This document shows positions 1 through 8,263 of a stretch of 64,000 bases of DNA, piece after piece. The stretch's first letter is position 1; the number at the start of each line of letters is the position of its first letter. This DNA is from Alicyclobacillus sp. GTDB taxonomy: Bacteria > Bacillota > Bacilli > Alicyclobacillales > Alicyclobacillaceae. The position numbers were made by a program, and so were the translations under genes. The notes beneath the pieces were generated by a model. That model searched no databases and was not told the origin of the DNA. It saw nothing but the letters and a program-made list of their open reading frames with translations. The stretch covers positions 17,469-81,468 of the forward strand of contig JAIMBT010000020.1 in NCBI GenBank assembly GCA_023511295.1, read 5' to 3'.

Positions 1-53
1 TTTTGTTTCTGCGTACCATCGCTGGTGCGTACCCGGGAGGTGAAGAGGAAGGC

Positions 54-82
54 TCGACGCTTCCTGGCCATTTCTGTACAAT
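54..82 (+). promoter_or_regulatory. possible sigma-A promoter for the GNAT gene
   Basis: A -10-like TACAAT at 77-82 lies 17 bases after a weak -35-like TCGACG at 54-59. It would start transcription near 89, about 60 bases before the acetyltransferase start. The -35 match is poor, so this is tentative. Confidence 0.3.
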
Positions 83-150
83 GGAAGGAACAGTTGACGT
101 GTCGGGATGCAGGGTCCCAGCACCAGAAGCCGGGACGGGAGTTGTGAGCG

Positions 151-1128
151 TTGTCGATGAACCTTCGCCTCTTGAATGCGGCGGATGCGATGCTGTACCG
201 CAGTTTGCGGTTGGACGCGTTGCAGGCTCACCCAGAAGCCTTCTCAACCAGCTACGAAGAGGCCGCTGCCCGGCCCGTAGAACACGTTGCCGGGCAACTG
301 ACGCCGACCCCAGATGTGTTCACCCTCGGCGCATTTGATGCATCCGCTCAACTGCTCGGAGCCGTGACCGTGGTCCGCGAGACGGCGCGCAAACGGCGTC
401 ACGTGGCCAACGTGGTCGCGATGCAGGTTGCTTCCCAACATCGGCGTCGCGGCGTGGGACGAGCGCTGCTGTGCGAAGCCGTCCGTCGAGCGGGACGAAT
501 GGAGGGACTGCGACAGCTTCGCTTGTCCGTAACCGCGAACAATGCGGCGGCCCTGCACCTGTACCGGGCGGTTGGGTTTCGCGCGTATGCGCTCGAGCCC
601 TGCGCCCTTCAGGTGGACGGCCGTTGTCTGGATGAAGTGCATATGGTTTTGCTTCTCAGAGAATCGAGCGTAGAGCAGGTGGAGATTCGGAGACAGGCAA
701 ATGACGAGGCGCCGTGGGAGCTCCTGTTGGAGGCGGACCCATCGAAGGATGCGGTGGCCGCATACTTGGACGGCGGCCAGGTGTGGGTTGCGGTTTGTGG
801 CGCCGAGACGGTCGGCGTGGCGGTGTCGTTGGAGACGCAGCCGGGTGTGGTCGAACTGAAGAACCTTGCGGTCCGGGCGGATTGGCAGCGGAAAGGGCTA
901 GGGACGAAGCTGGTTCAGCGCGTCCTGGATGAGGCGCGGGCGCACGGCGCCGGTGCCGTCGAGGTGGGCACCGGCAATTCCAGTCTGGGGCCGCTGGCGC
1001 TGTATCAGCGCTGCGGCTTTCGCGTTGCGGGCGTAGACCGCGATTTTTTCACACGGCAGTACGGGACGGGCATTGTCGAGAATGGAATCCCGTGCCTCGA
1101 CAGGATTCGACTGCGCAGAGAGTTATGA
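151..1128 (+). CDS. tandem GNAT-family N-acetyltransferase (two fused domains)
   Basis: A 325-residue protein with two GCN5-related acetyltransferase domains, which move acetyl from acetyl-CoA to an amine. The first spans about residues 3-170 and carries the acetyl-CoA loop QHRRRGVGRA (97-106). The second spans about 176-325, with DWQRKGLGTK at 244-253. The second half strongly resembles the single-domain YvbK type (EVGTGNSS near 271, then LALYQRCGF and a VENGIPC segment). Both acetyl-CoA loops look intact, so either domain could be active. The start is TTG at 151, or ATG at 157 two codons later; a GGGA stretch at 136-139 favours TTG. The substrate cannot be told from the sequence. The gene stands alone, convergent with the next gene. 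Confidence 0.85.
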   Translation: MSMNLRLLNAADAMLYRSLRLDALQAHPEAFSTSYEEAAARPVEHVAGQLTPTPDVFTLGAFDASAQLLGAVTVVRETARKRRHVANVVAMQVASQHRRRGVGRALLCEAVRRAGRMEGLRQLRLSVTANNAAALHLYRAVGFRAYALEPCALQVDGRCLDEVHMVLLLRESSVEQVEIRRQANDEAPWELLLEADPSKDAVAAYLDGGQVWVAVCGAETVGVAVSLETQPGVVELKNLAVRADWQRKGLGTKLVQRVLDEARAHGAGAVEVGTGNSSLGPLALYQRCGFRVAGVDRDFFTRQYGTGIVENGIPCLDRIRLRREL

Positions 1129-1175
1129 TGCAAGATGGGATGCGCCGACGTGCCCGTCCGTAGGATGGAAAGGTC

Positions 1176-1418
1176 TTACCATCCTGCGACCGCTATGCGG
1201 TCTTCCTTCGCTTCCCTCAGGAGTGCGTTGAGCCGTTCACAAGCCGCTCGATACGCGAGCCATGCCGCGGGCTCGTACGCCGGGTCCACCATGTTCCAGC
1301 GTTGAAAATGGCGTTGTACGTCGAGCGTAGCGCTGCGAATCTCTTCCATCAACTGTGCGTGTTTCTCGAATCCGTCCCCGTCCATGGTGTCTGATTCGGT
1401 CAACCGTGCTTCCAGCAA
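1176..1418 (-). CDS. small conserved protein, DUF2508/YaaL-like
   Basis: An 80-residue soluble, helical protein with a TTG start. A strong GAGGAGGGAG Shine-Dalgarno lies about 8 bases upstream, which supports it as a real gene. The body (LMEEIRSA near residue 23, then CERLNALLREAKED near the end) follows the DUF2508/YaaL pattern of an N-terminal EEI helix and a C-terminal LLREA helix. YaaL-type proteins have no established function. The family call rests on this short pattern only. It is followed by the convergent end of the acetyltransferase gene. Confidence 0.5.
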   Translation of the reverse strand: MLEARLTESDTMDGDGFEKHAQLMEEIRSATLDVQRHFQRWNMVDPAYEPAAWLAYRAACERLNALLREAKEDRIAVAGW

Positions 1419-1602
1419 CCGTACTCCCTCCTCTTGACACTCCCTGTACGAAAGATTCTAAAGGGTGTGTCTTGAGAAGGGTGTCGAATCCTGTTTCATC
1501 CAAACCAATTCATGGTTGAGCACATGCGACCGGAATATGAGGGGCGACGTCGGACATGCCGGCGCGGCCCCTCGCGCTGTGAACCTTCTTTGCGTCGGTC
1601 CG

Positions 1603-2151
1603 TCAGACGTCCCGAGCGAACGACTTCAGCAACTGTTTGATTTCGAGGAGCTCCCCCTCAATCTGGTGAAGCTGGCGCTGCATGTCGTCAATCTCCTGCT
1701 CCGCCTTGTAGTTGATGGCGAAGTCAATCAGCGCTTCATGCTTGTCGCGGGCCGCCTGCCGGTTCTGACTCATCATGATGACCGGGGCCTGAAACGCCGC
1801 CAGGAACGACAAGATGAGGTTCAGTAGGATGAAGGGCGGGCGGTCGAAGTGCAATACATTCGTGACGCCAAGCGTGTTCCAAATCATCCAGGCGACCAGG
1901 AACGCTACAAACCAGAGGATGAACCGCCAACTGCCTCCAAACTCCGCAAGGCGATCTGCGAGCCGGTCCGACCTTGTCGTCTTCTGCAGGTACACGTCGT
2001 CCAAGTGGGTCAGAATCCGGCTCTCGTACTCGTCCACGAGCCGGTCAATACGCTGTACGTCGTCTTTGTCGATCTCGATGTCAAAGCCGTGGATGATGGA
2101 TTCATCGTCGCGGATCTCGGGCTTGACATAGAACAGCCGCTTCTTTGCCAT
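1603..2151 (-). CDS. DUF1003 integral membrane protein
   Basis: A 182-residue protein with a charged N-terminal cytoplasmic region (about 1-70). Two membrane segments follow, near residues 75-97 (RFILWFVAFLVAWMIW) and 107-125 (ILLNLILSFLAAF). The DUF1003 hallmark QAPVIMMSQNRQA comes next, then a C-terminal coiled coil rich in Glu, Gln and Leu. DUF1003 proteins are small cytoplasmic-membrane proteins of unknown function. The ATG start has a GGGAGG Shine-Dalgarno nine bases upstream. The interval between this gene and the small upstream gene shows no clear terminator. Confidence 0.85.
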   Translation of the reverse strand: MAKKRLFYVKPEIRDDESIIHGFDIEIDKDDVQRIDRLVDEYESRILTHLDDVYLQKTTRSDRLADRLAEFGGSWRFILWFVAFLVAWMIWNTLGVTNVLHFDRPPFILLNLILSFLAAFQAPVIMMSQNRQAARDKHEALIDFAINYKAEQEIDDMQRQLHQIEGELLEIKQLLKSFARDV

Positions 2152-2390
2152 CGGCTCGTCCTCCCTCGGTTGGTTTTCCGTTGTGAAGGCAGGGTCGTTT
2201 CATCGCGCGCCAGCTGCATCGTCGACTGTTTGAATCCGCGTCCACAACGTGTCACCTCCCGAGCGAGGGTATGGTCTGAGATGGCGTGAGGAGGCGGAGA
2301 TCCCATTCCGCCGTCCGGTGCAACCTCACCCTAGCACGGGTCGATACACGCGTCAACCAGGCAAATGCGGAACAGGCCGCAGGTTTCTGG

Positions 2391-2419
2391 TTGTCAGATG
2401 GTGTCGAATCCAGTAGTCT
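2391..2419 (+). promoter_or_regulatory. candidate sigma-A promoter of the riboswitch transcript
   Basis: TTGTCA (2391-2396) and TAGTCT (2414-2419) are separated by 17 bases. They would start transcription near 2426, about 30 bases before the c-di-GMP aptamer. The -10 is imperfect. Confidence 0.4.
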
Positions 2420-2458
2420 GAGCGTAGAAGCATCTACTGAATCTCGGAAATCCGTTGA

Positions 2459-2546
2459 GGATACGGGCAAACCAGTGGAAACACTGGGACGCAAAGCCGC
2501 GGGTCTACCGGCGCGAAGCGCCCATGACGGCCAGGCCGCTATATCC
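2459..2546 (+). promoter_or_regulatory. cyclic-di-GMP-I (GEMM-I) riboswitch aptamer
   Basis: The stretch matches the GEMM-I aptamer core. GGGCAAACC (2465-2473) is followed by a CAGTG/CACTG stem with a GAAA loop. Then come GGGACGCAAAGCC (2486-2498), GGGTCTA, a GC-rich second stem, and GACGGCCAGG toward the 3' end. The closing P1 stem pairs GGATA (2459-2463) with TATCC (2542-2546). Such aptamers bind c-di-GMP and control the downstream gene. A Rho-independent terminator begins eight bases later and the FapA-like gene follows at 2661, so control is probably transcriptional. The direction (ON or OFF) is not determined. The 3' aptamer bases GGCCAGGCCGCT could compete with the terminator arms. Confidence 0.9.
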
Positions 2547-2553
2547 CGAAGGG

Positions 2554-2584
2554 AGCGGCCGCGCGGTGGCGGGCCGCTCTTTTC
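2554..2584 (+). terminator. riboswitch expression-platform terminator
   Basis: AGCGGCC (2554-2560) pairs with GGCCGCT (2572-2578) and is followed by CTTTTCC. It lies between the aptamer and the fapA-like start, as expected for a c-di-GMP-controlled attenuator. Confidence 0.8.
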
Positions 2585-2660
2585 CGATGCATCGACGGAA
2601 GACGGCTGGACCCGTGGCGTCACCAACCCAACCACAGCGTGATCGGCGGGGGATGTCGAC

Positions 2661-4475
2661 ATGCAACCCATTTTCGGCGTGATGAAGAGTTGGTTGAGCC
2701 GCACCCGAACAGGCGTTTCATCCCATCCGCCGGTGAGCGCCGATAGCGTCCCTGCGCCGGCCGAGGGATCGGTCGCCGTTGCAGAACGAGAGACGGTCCG
2801 ACACGGGGCAGTCTCTGTCCGCGACAACCGGGTGTTTGTGACGGATCCCGATGAGCGCGGTAGCTTTGCAACCCTGGAGATTCCGAACGACCATCGGGTT
2901 CGGGTGACTCTGGATGGGCGGCCGCGGATTGGACGCGTCATCGTCCGCGAGGGGATGGAGATCACCGTCGAGCTCCTTGCCTCCCGTCCGGCGCTGGAGT
3001 GGTCCACCCAAATTTCACCGGATAGAATGGAGGCGGCTGTGCGGCTCTCCGTACACCCGGGTGAACGGTGCGCGCTGGCCGATGCAGGTCCGGCTCGGCA
3101 TTTGGCCCTCGTCGTCGCCGCCACGCCGGTGTTCCCGAAACTGCCCTCGGCATCGAGATGGCGCGCCCGCCTCGAAGCGATTGGGCTGCAGGGAGAGATG
3201 GACGATGCGGCGCTCATTCAATTGGCGCTCGCGCGCACGAGCGTACGGGCGACGGTCGTCCGCGGGAAACCGGCCACCCCGGGGGAACCTCCCCACTTCG
3301 TGCCGCTCGCATTGGCGTCGACCGCACAGCCGTCGGGCGATTGGACGAGCGTCACGATGGGAACTGCGGTGGCGCGAATCGAACCCGGGTTACCCGGCGT
3401 GCCCGGTGTGGATGTGTTGGGTCACCCCGTGACGCCGCCGGTGCCGCGGGACACGACCACCATCGGCTCCGGTGTCGCGCGGGTCGGCGACCGTCTGATT
3501 GCACTGCGGAACGGACAGCTGGTCTGTACGCCGCGCCGCGTCGACGTGGTACCGGAACTGGTGTTTCGCCACGACGTCACCGCAAAACAGGGTAAGGTCC
3601 GGTTCGACGGGAACGTGATAGTCTACGGGAGCGTTCAGGACGGGTCCTATATCGATTGCACCGGGCACGTGGTGGTCCATGGCAGCGTGCTCTGCGCCAC
3701 GGTGCTCGCAGCAGCCGGCATCACAGTCAGCGGCGGTGTGGTGGGTTCGCACCTGGTGGCGGGGCAATTCAACCTGTTGTATAAAAACCTCTACCCGACG
3801 TTGGCGGATTTGGTATCGGAGTTCGAACGATTCCGGGAGGCGCATACCGAACTCGTGCAGCGGGCGGAGCGTCTTCCCGACGGAACCCAGCGCATCCCGC
3901 GCATTGCGGATGTGTTGTTGGCTCGGCGGTTTCCACTGCTGGAACACTACGTAAACTGGTTGTCGAACGACGTGCACCCCCTGTTGCTGCAGGACGACGC
4001 GTACCGAGCGCTACGCGCGGAACTGCGGCGCCGCTGGATTGGGATTGGCAGAACCCACGTGGACGTCGCGGATGTCCATCGCATGCATGACTTGTTGATG
4101 GGATACTTGGAGCGGGTGGAGACGGTCGCGTCGGCTGCGCGCGCGTCTATCCGCGTGGACAGCGTCACGTCCAGTACGTTGCAGGCGTTCGGCGACATTG
4201 CGGTGACCGGGGCCGGGACGTATGCCAGTTCGCTAGAGTCGGGAGGGAGCATCCACGTTCGGGGTATGGTCCGCGGCGGATTTTTGGTCGCACATCGCCA
4301 GATCTCGGTCGGGGAACTCGGGACCCCATCGGGGACGGAAACGAGCGCGAAGGTTGTGAACCCAGATGGGGGGATTCAGGTCGCCACGCGTTACCCGAAC
4401 ACCCTGTTGCAGGTGGGGGAGCGGCGCGACCGGAATGAAGCCGTAGAGACACGCGTCTCGTTCCGGGAGGTGTGA
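2661..4475 (+). CDS. FapA (DUF342) family polymer-like beta-helix protein
   Basis: A 604-residue protein of the FapA/DUF342 family, near the family's usual length. There is no signal peptide. The N-terminal half (about 45-300) is the FapA N domain. Two glycine/valine-rich right-handed beta-helix stretches follow, near residues 312-368 (GNVIVYGSVQDG, HVVVHGSV, then a V-S-G-G-V run) and 505-590 (TLQAFGDIAV, GGSIHVRGMVRGG). They flank a helical, coiled-coil-prone insert around 375-480. FapA proteins are linked to flagellar assembly or polar localisation in some bacteria; the role here is not shown. The ATG start has GGGGGA eight bases upstream. The upstream c-di-GMP riboswitch indicates control by the second messenger. 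Confidence 0.85.
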   Translation: MQPIFGVMKSWLSRTRTGVSSHPPVSADSVPAPAEGSVAVAERETVRHGAVSVRDNRVFVTDPDERGSFATLEIPNDHRVRVTLDGRPRIGRVIVREGMEITVELLASRPALEWSTQISPDRMEAAVRLSVHPGERCALADAGPARHLALVVAATPVFPKLPSASRWRARLEAIGLQGEMDDAALIQLALARTSVRATVVRGKPATPGEPPHFVPLALASTAQPSGDWTSVTMGTAVARIEPGLPGVPGVDVLGHPVTPPVPRDTTTIGSGVARVGDRLIALRNGQLVCTPRRVDVVPELVFRHDVTAKQGKVRFDGNVIVYGSVQDGSYIDCTGHVVVHGSVLCATVLAAAGITVSGGVVGSHLVAGQFNLLYKNLYPTLADLVSEFERFREAHTELVQRAERLPDGTQRIPRIADVLLARRFPLLEHYVNWLSNDVHPLLLQDDAYRALRAELRRRWIGIGRTHVDVADVHRMHDLLMGYLERVETVASAARASIRVDSVTSSTLQAFGDIAVTGAGTYASSLESGGSIHVRGMVRGGFLVAHRQISVGELGTPSGTETSAKVVNPDGGIQVATRYPNTLLQVGERRDRNEAVETRVSFREV

Positions 4476-4523
4476 TGCGTCGGGGGATCATGCGGATGCC
4501 CGGTTAGAAGTCAGGAGGAGGGC

Positions 4524-4574
4524 GTGGACGTGGCAAACGGTTGGGCACGAACCTCCACGGTTGTCAACGCGTAA
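4524..4574 (+). CDS. possible 16-codon leader peptide coupled to apbE
   Basis: A GTG at 4524 follows a strong AGGAGG (4513-4518) at a spacing of five bases. It opens a 16-residue frame that ends in TAA at 4572-4574, sharing its last base with the apbE ATG (TAATG). The apbE ATG itself lacks a good Shine-Dalgarno, so translation may be coupled through this short frame. No other sequence support is available. Confidence 0.3.
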   Translation: MDVANGWARTSTVVNA

Positions 4575-5509
4575 TGGCGAGGGCGCGGTTGCGAACGTGG
4601 CGGCGCATCGAACTGAAAATGGGGACCCGCGTCGAGATTCGCGTCGTCACAGACGCTGGGGCACAGGTCGCCGCGGATGCGATTCGGCGCGCGTTCGCCG
4701 AAATTTCCCGGGTGGAGGCGGTATGTAGCCGCTTTGACCCCTCGAGCGAACTGTCCCAGTTGCTCGGCCGCGTCGGTACGCCCGTCCCTGTCAGCGAGAT
4801 CCTGTACCAGACGCTGGCCTTCGCTCGGGAGGTCGCGGAACACACGCAGGGGCGTTTTGATCCGACGGTCGGCGCGGACTTGTTGCGCCTCGGATTTGAC
4901 CGTCACTACCTGACCGGCGAACGGACTCCCGTACGTGCAAATAGATTTGACCCAGTGACGTACCGGGACTTCACGCTCGATCCGCTCGAGCACACGGTCA
5001 CCTTGCACAAACCGATGGTCCTCGATCTCGGGGCGGTGGCCAAGGGCTTGGCGGTTGATCTCGCCGCTGCAGCCCTCCGCGAGTTTCCGGGCTTTGTGGT
5101 GGACGCAGGTGGGGATCTCTTCGCGGCTGGCCTCGACGAGCGGGGCGCGGTTTGGCGGATTGGCATCCAGCACCCCAACCGGCCGGCGGAGGTCATCTGC
5201 TGGTTCGAACAGACCGAATTGGCGGTCTGTACATCGGGGAGCTACGAGCGGCGGAGCCCGCTGGCGCCGGGCAAGCACCACATTGTTTCGCCGGGACGCG
5301 ATGAGTCGCCGGACGACTGGGTCAGTGTGACGGCGGTCGGTCCGTCCGCCATGCTGGCCGACGCCTTTTCGACAGCCGCCTTTGTCTGCGGTCGACCGGA
5401 AGGCCTGCAATTGCTTGAGGATGTTGGACTGGAGGGCCTTTGCATCACGGACGCGGCCGAACTGCAAGCAACCCCGGGCCTCTCCGAGCGGCTGCACATC
5501 GTCCTGTGA
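4574..5509 (+). CDS. apbE: FAD:protein FMN transferase (ApbE family)
   Basis: A 311-residue ApbE protein, which uses FAD to attach FMN covalently to a Thr or Ser of a target flavoprotein, with Mg2+. Family motifs are present: MGTRVEI near the N terminus, DLGAVAKG near residue 150, DAGGD near 177, and ADAFSTAAFV in the C-terminal third. Most bacterial ApbE proteins are exported and carry a lipoprotein signal. None is visible here, so the protein may act in the cytoplasm unless the start is wrong. The start was put at ATG 4574, where the frame overlaps the stop of a short upstream frame; a TTG at 4541 is the alternative. No obvious flavoprotein target is in the window. Confidence 0.85.
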   Translation: MARARLRTWRRIELKMGTRVEIRVVTDAGAQVAADAIRRAFAEISRVEAVCSRFDPSSELSQLLGRVGTPVPVSEILYQTLAFAREVAEHTQGRFDPTVGADLLRLGFDRHYLTGERTPVRANRFDPVTYRDFTLDPLEHTVTLHKPMVLDLGAVAKGLAVDLAAAALREFPGFVVDAGGDLFAAGLDERGAVWRIGIQHPNRPAEVICWFEQTELAVCTSGSYERRSPLAPGKHHIVSPGRDESPDDWVSVTAVGPSAMLADAFSTAAFVCGRPEGLQLLEDVGLEGLCITDAAELQATPGLSERLHIVL

Positions 5510-5584
5510 GACCGTGTGTGGTTAGGGATCTGCCGTCGGGACATGCTACCTGGGAGTCACCAGGTGACGGGAACGAGGAGGGGA

Positions 5585-6403
5585 GTGCGGACGGTGGGAC
5601 AGGATGCGACACGTCGGATCTCGCTGCTCGGATGCTGGGTCCACCCGCGCCGCAGCGACGCGGGGCGGCGGCGCGGGGCGGTCCGTTGCGGCCCAGGCTC
5701 GGGGCGTCCGGTGGGCGTGGCTCGCAGGCGCAGGGCCGTCGCTGTGTGCAGTTTGGCTGTGTGGCTGACAGGTGCTCTGCTCACTCCGGTGTCCGCTTTC
5801 GCCGCGACCGCGGCGACGCCGTCGGAACCATCCGTCCGGATTGTGATTGACCTCAACCGCCCGGTGTTGCGACTGTACCGCGGCGACGTGCTGGAACGCG
5901 CCTATCCGGTGGCGCTCGGCGCACCGCAGATGCAGACGCCGATTGGGGAGTGGCGCATCGTCGATAAACAGAAGGACTGGGGCGGCGGGTTTGGCACCCG
6001 GTGGCTGGGCCTGAACGTGCCTTGGGGGACGTATGGAATCCACGGGACGAATCGCCCAGAATCCATCGGAACGTATCAAAGTCACGGCTGCATCCGCATG
6101 TACAACCCAGATGTCGAAGAACTGTATGAACGCGTTCCGCTCGGGACGCCGGTATCCATTCACGGCGATCCACTCCAACACTACCGGGTTCTGGTGCAGG
6201 GCAACGTGGGGGCCGACGTGTTGGTGCTACAGCGGAGGCTGCGCGCGCTCGGGTGGTATCCTGGAAAGTTGGATGGCCGTTTTGGAAGTGGTTTGGAGTG
6301 GTCCGTGTTGCTGTTTGAACTCAGCCGCGGGCTGCCGATGGACGGCCAAGTGGACCGCGGGGACCTGCGTGCGCTCGGGCTGGTTCAGTCGAAAACCGGT
6401 TGA
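5585..6403 (+). CDS. L,D-transpeptidase (YkuD) with C-terminal peptidoglycan-binding domain
   Basis: An exported cell-wall enzyme that makes or edits 3-3 cross-links in peptidoglycan. After a basic N terminus comes a signal-like hydrophobic stretch (VAVCSLAVWLTGALL) ending at AFA. The YkuD catalytic domain follows (about 80-200), with IHGTNRPESIG and the catalytic cysteine in SHGCIRM (near residue 169). A peptidoglycan-binding repeat lies at about 205-270 (VLVLQRRLRALGW...LDGRFG). The start is uncertain: GTG 5585 sits very close to AGGAGG, and GTG 5594 is an alternative. It begins only 75 bases after apbE and may share its transcript. Confidence 0.85.
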   Translation: MRTVGQDATRRISLLGCWVHPRRSDAGRRRGAVRCGPGSGRPVGVARRRRAVAVCSLAVWLTGALLTPVSAFAATAATPSEPSVRIVIDLNRPVLRLYRGDVLERAYPVALGAPQMQTPIGEWRIVDKQKDWGGGFGTRWLGLNVPWGTYGIHGTNRPESIGTYQSHGCIRMYNPDVEELYERVPLGTPVSIHGDPLQHYRVLVQGNVGADVLVLQRRLRALGWYPGKLDGRFGSGLEWSVLLFELSRGLPMDGQVDRGDLRALGLVQSKTG

Positions 6404-6473
6404 AGCGGCTTTGGGTGCGTCGCGCCCGGTGACTTTGCCACCGGCGCCGGTCTCCCACCGGTGGCAGAGTGGT

Positions 6474-6560
6474 TGGTGCCGAGGACGGGACTCGAACCCG
6501 TACGGGGATACCCCCGGCAGATTTTAAGTCTGCTGCGTCTGCCGATTCCGCCACCCCGGC
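6474..6560 (-). tRNA. tRNA-Leu (anticodon UAA)
   Basis: The minus strand reads GCCGGGGTGGCGGAATCGGC at its 5' end. It has a GCAGA/TCTGC anticodon stem around a CTTAAAA loop (anticodon TAA), a long class II variable arm, GGTTCGAGTCC in the T arm, and an encoded CCA end. The 87-base length suits a leucine tRNA. Confidence 0.95.
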
Positions 6561-6711
6561 GCATATGGTGGACGTCCATGTGACGGATGCCGCCATCCGG
6601 CAGCATCCGAAGTCTACCATTCCCATCGTCCTACGTCAATCGGCGGTCCATCGGCTGCTGCGTCTCGTCCCTCGTTCCGGCCTTGGCGTGCATTTCCTCT
6701 GGCACACGTTG

Positions 6712-6734
6712 TGACGGACCGTCACGGTCCGTCA
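6712..6734. promoter_or_regulatory. perfect 11-bp inverted repeat, likely operator for the lysozyme gene
   Basis: TGACGGACCGT and its exact reverse complement ACGGTCCGTCA are separated by one base. Promoter-like elements overlap it (TTGTGA at 6709 and a TATATC-like -10 near 6743). It lies about 140 bases before the GH25 start and reads as a dimeric repressor site. No uridine run follows, so it is not a terminator. Confidence 0.45.
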
Positions 6735-6873
6735 TACCCTGATATATCGACTGCCGCTTGACGGCGCCATGCGGACAAGGGGTTCCGGTGGATGGGGAAC
6801 GGCTGGTATGCACCCCGGAGCAGACCTCTGGAGCGTCGCCGAAGCAGTCCTCTGCGACAAGGAGGGAGAGGGA

Positions 6874-7806
6874 ATGCAGGCACGCAGTGCCAGTGATGCC
6901 CAGGGCATCGACGTCTCCGCGTATCAAGGGACCATCAATTGGAGTCAAGTACGGGCGAGCGGCATCTCGTTCGCGTTTATCAAGGCGACGGAAGGCACCT
7001 CGCTCACGGATAGTCTATTCGCGACGAACTACGCCCAAGCCAAGGCTGCCGGCGTACTGCGAGGGGCGTATCACTTCGCCCGCCCTGGCGCGAGTGCGGC
7101 GGCCGCACAGGCACAGTATTTCCTGCACGTGTTGGAGGCAGCGGGGGGTGCAGTAGAACTTCCGCCGGTGCTCGATGTGGAAGACGCCGGCGGGCTCAAC
7201 CAATCGGAACTGGTGAGCTGGATCACCGAGTGGATGGATGCGGTCCAGACGGCGACGGGTGTGCAGCCGCTCTTGTACACCTACCCAAGTTTCGCGGAGA
7301 CCTACTTGACGTCGGCCCTGGCCAAGTATCCGCTGTGGATTGCCAGCTACGGCGTGAACGCTCCGGCCAACGTCAACGGGTGGACAGAGTGGACGTTTTG
7401 GCAGTATTCGGATACGGGAACGGTGCAAGGGGTGACCGGAAGTGTTGATCTCGACGTGTACAACGGCACCGTCGCCCAACTTCGCAGCGCCTACGGATTA
7501 ACCACCGCGGACCCGGGGGGTACGGTGCAGCCATCGACACCCGCGGCGCCGCCGACGTACACCCAGTTCAACGTGTTCGTCCTCGACCACCCGTACGCTG
7601 CCATCGCGGTCGGCGACGTCACGTACGTGCTGTGGACCGCGCTCAACACGCTCGGCACGCCGCACACGTACCGCGGGAACGGCGTCATGAACATCAACGG
7701 GACGGACGTCCAGGGTGTTGTGTTCCAAGGGAATACGTACCTCCCGTGGAACACGTTGGCGCCCGGCATCAAATCGGAGCGGGTGTGGCACTTCTACACG
7801 AGTTAG
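6874..7806 (+). CDS. GH25 lysozyme with C-terminal copper-amine-oxidase-like domain
   Basis: A 310-residue muramidase of glycoside hydrolase family 25 that cleaves N-acetylmuramic acid linkages. The catalytic domain covers about residues 9-205. It has GIDVSAYQG (11-19), the active-site pair D101/E103 in VLDVEDAG, and WTFWQYSD near 175. A short Thr/Pro linker (about 215-230) leads to a C-terminal domain (about 231-310) with PYAAIAVGDVTYV and NTYLPWNTL, typical of copper-amine-oxidase N-like or stalk domains. The ATG start follows AAGGAGGGAGAGG. No signal peptide is seen, so the protein is either released on mother-cell lysis or exported non-classically. A palindrome upstream may regulate it. 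Confidence 0.85.
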   Translation: MQARSASDAQGIDVSAYQGTINWSQVRASGISFAFIKATEGTSLTDSLFATNYAQAKAAGVLRGAYHFARPGASAAAAQAQYFLHVLEAAGGAVELPPVLDVEDAGGLNQSELVSWITEWMDAVQTATGVQPLLYTYPSFAETYLTSALAKYPLWIASYGVNAPANVNGWTEWTFWQYSDTGTVQGVTGSVDLDVYNGTVAQLRSAYGLTTADPGGTVQPSTPAAPPTYTQFNVFVLDHPYAAIAVGDVTYVLWTALNTLGTPHTYRGNGVMNINGTDVQGVVFQGNTYLPWNTLAPGIKSERVWHFYTS

Positions 7807-7884
7807 CCCATTCGCCGGGGGGCCGGACGTCCGCTGGCGGTGGCGTTTCACATGGGTGGTTCCAGCCGTGCTCACCCGCGGTAT

Positions 7885-8217
7885 TCACGGGCGGCGCCGA
7901 CGTGATTGACTGCGCAGGACGACCCACACCATGATGGCGGCCGCGACGACGGCGCACCCGATGGACCATCCCCAGATTTCGAACGGATTCGAGGTATACC
8001 GGAAAAACAGGATGTAGGGCAGGGCTATCAACACGAACAGCACGACCGGGATACCGAGTACAAGCGCAACACTACTGAAATCGCGGCCTTCTTCCTCCGG
8101 GAAGGGGCCGCTGGTCGGTTTGGCGGCGGTTTCGGTGTCTGACTGGCGGGACTCCGAAGGCAGGGACTCGGTGAGCTGGCGGTCACCGTCGGTCTCGCCG
8201 GGCATGTGGTCGGTCAT
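7885..8217 (-). CDS. small membrane protein with two transmembrane helices
   Basis: A 110-residue protein not recognised as a named family. Residues 1-45 are polar and acidic (many Ser, Glu, Asp). Two hydrophobic helices follow, near 49-70 (VALVLGIPVVLFVLIALPYILFF) and 80-100 (WGWSIGCAVVAAAIMVWVVL). The tail is basic (RSQSRRRRP), which places the C terminus inside. The ATG at 8217 has GGGAGG eight bases upstream; an in-frame GTG at 8226 overlaps that site. It is transcribed away from the ccm operon and shares the intergenic region with its promoter. Confidence 0.6.
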   Translation of the reverse strand: MTDHMPGETDGDRQLTESLPSESRQSDTETAAKPTSGPFPEEEGRDFSSVALVLGIPVVLFVLIALPYILFFRYTSNPFEIWGWSIGCAVVAAAIMVWVVLRSQSRRRRP

Positions 8218-8263
8218 TCCATCCACCTCCCTTCGGCGAAGTGTGACACGTCCAAATTCTCGT

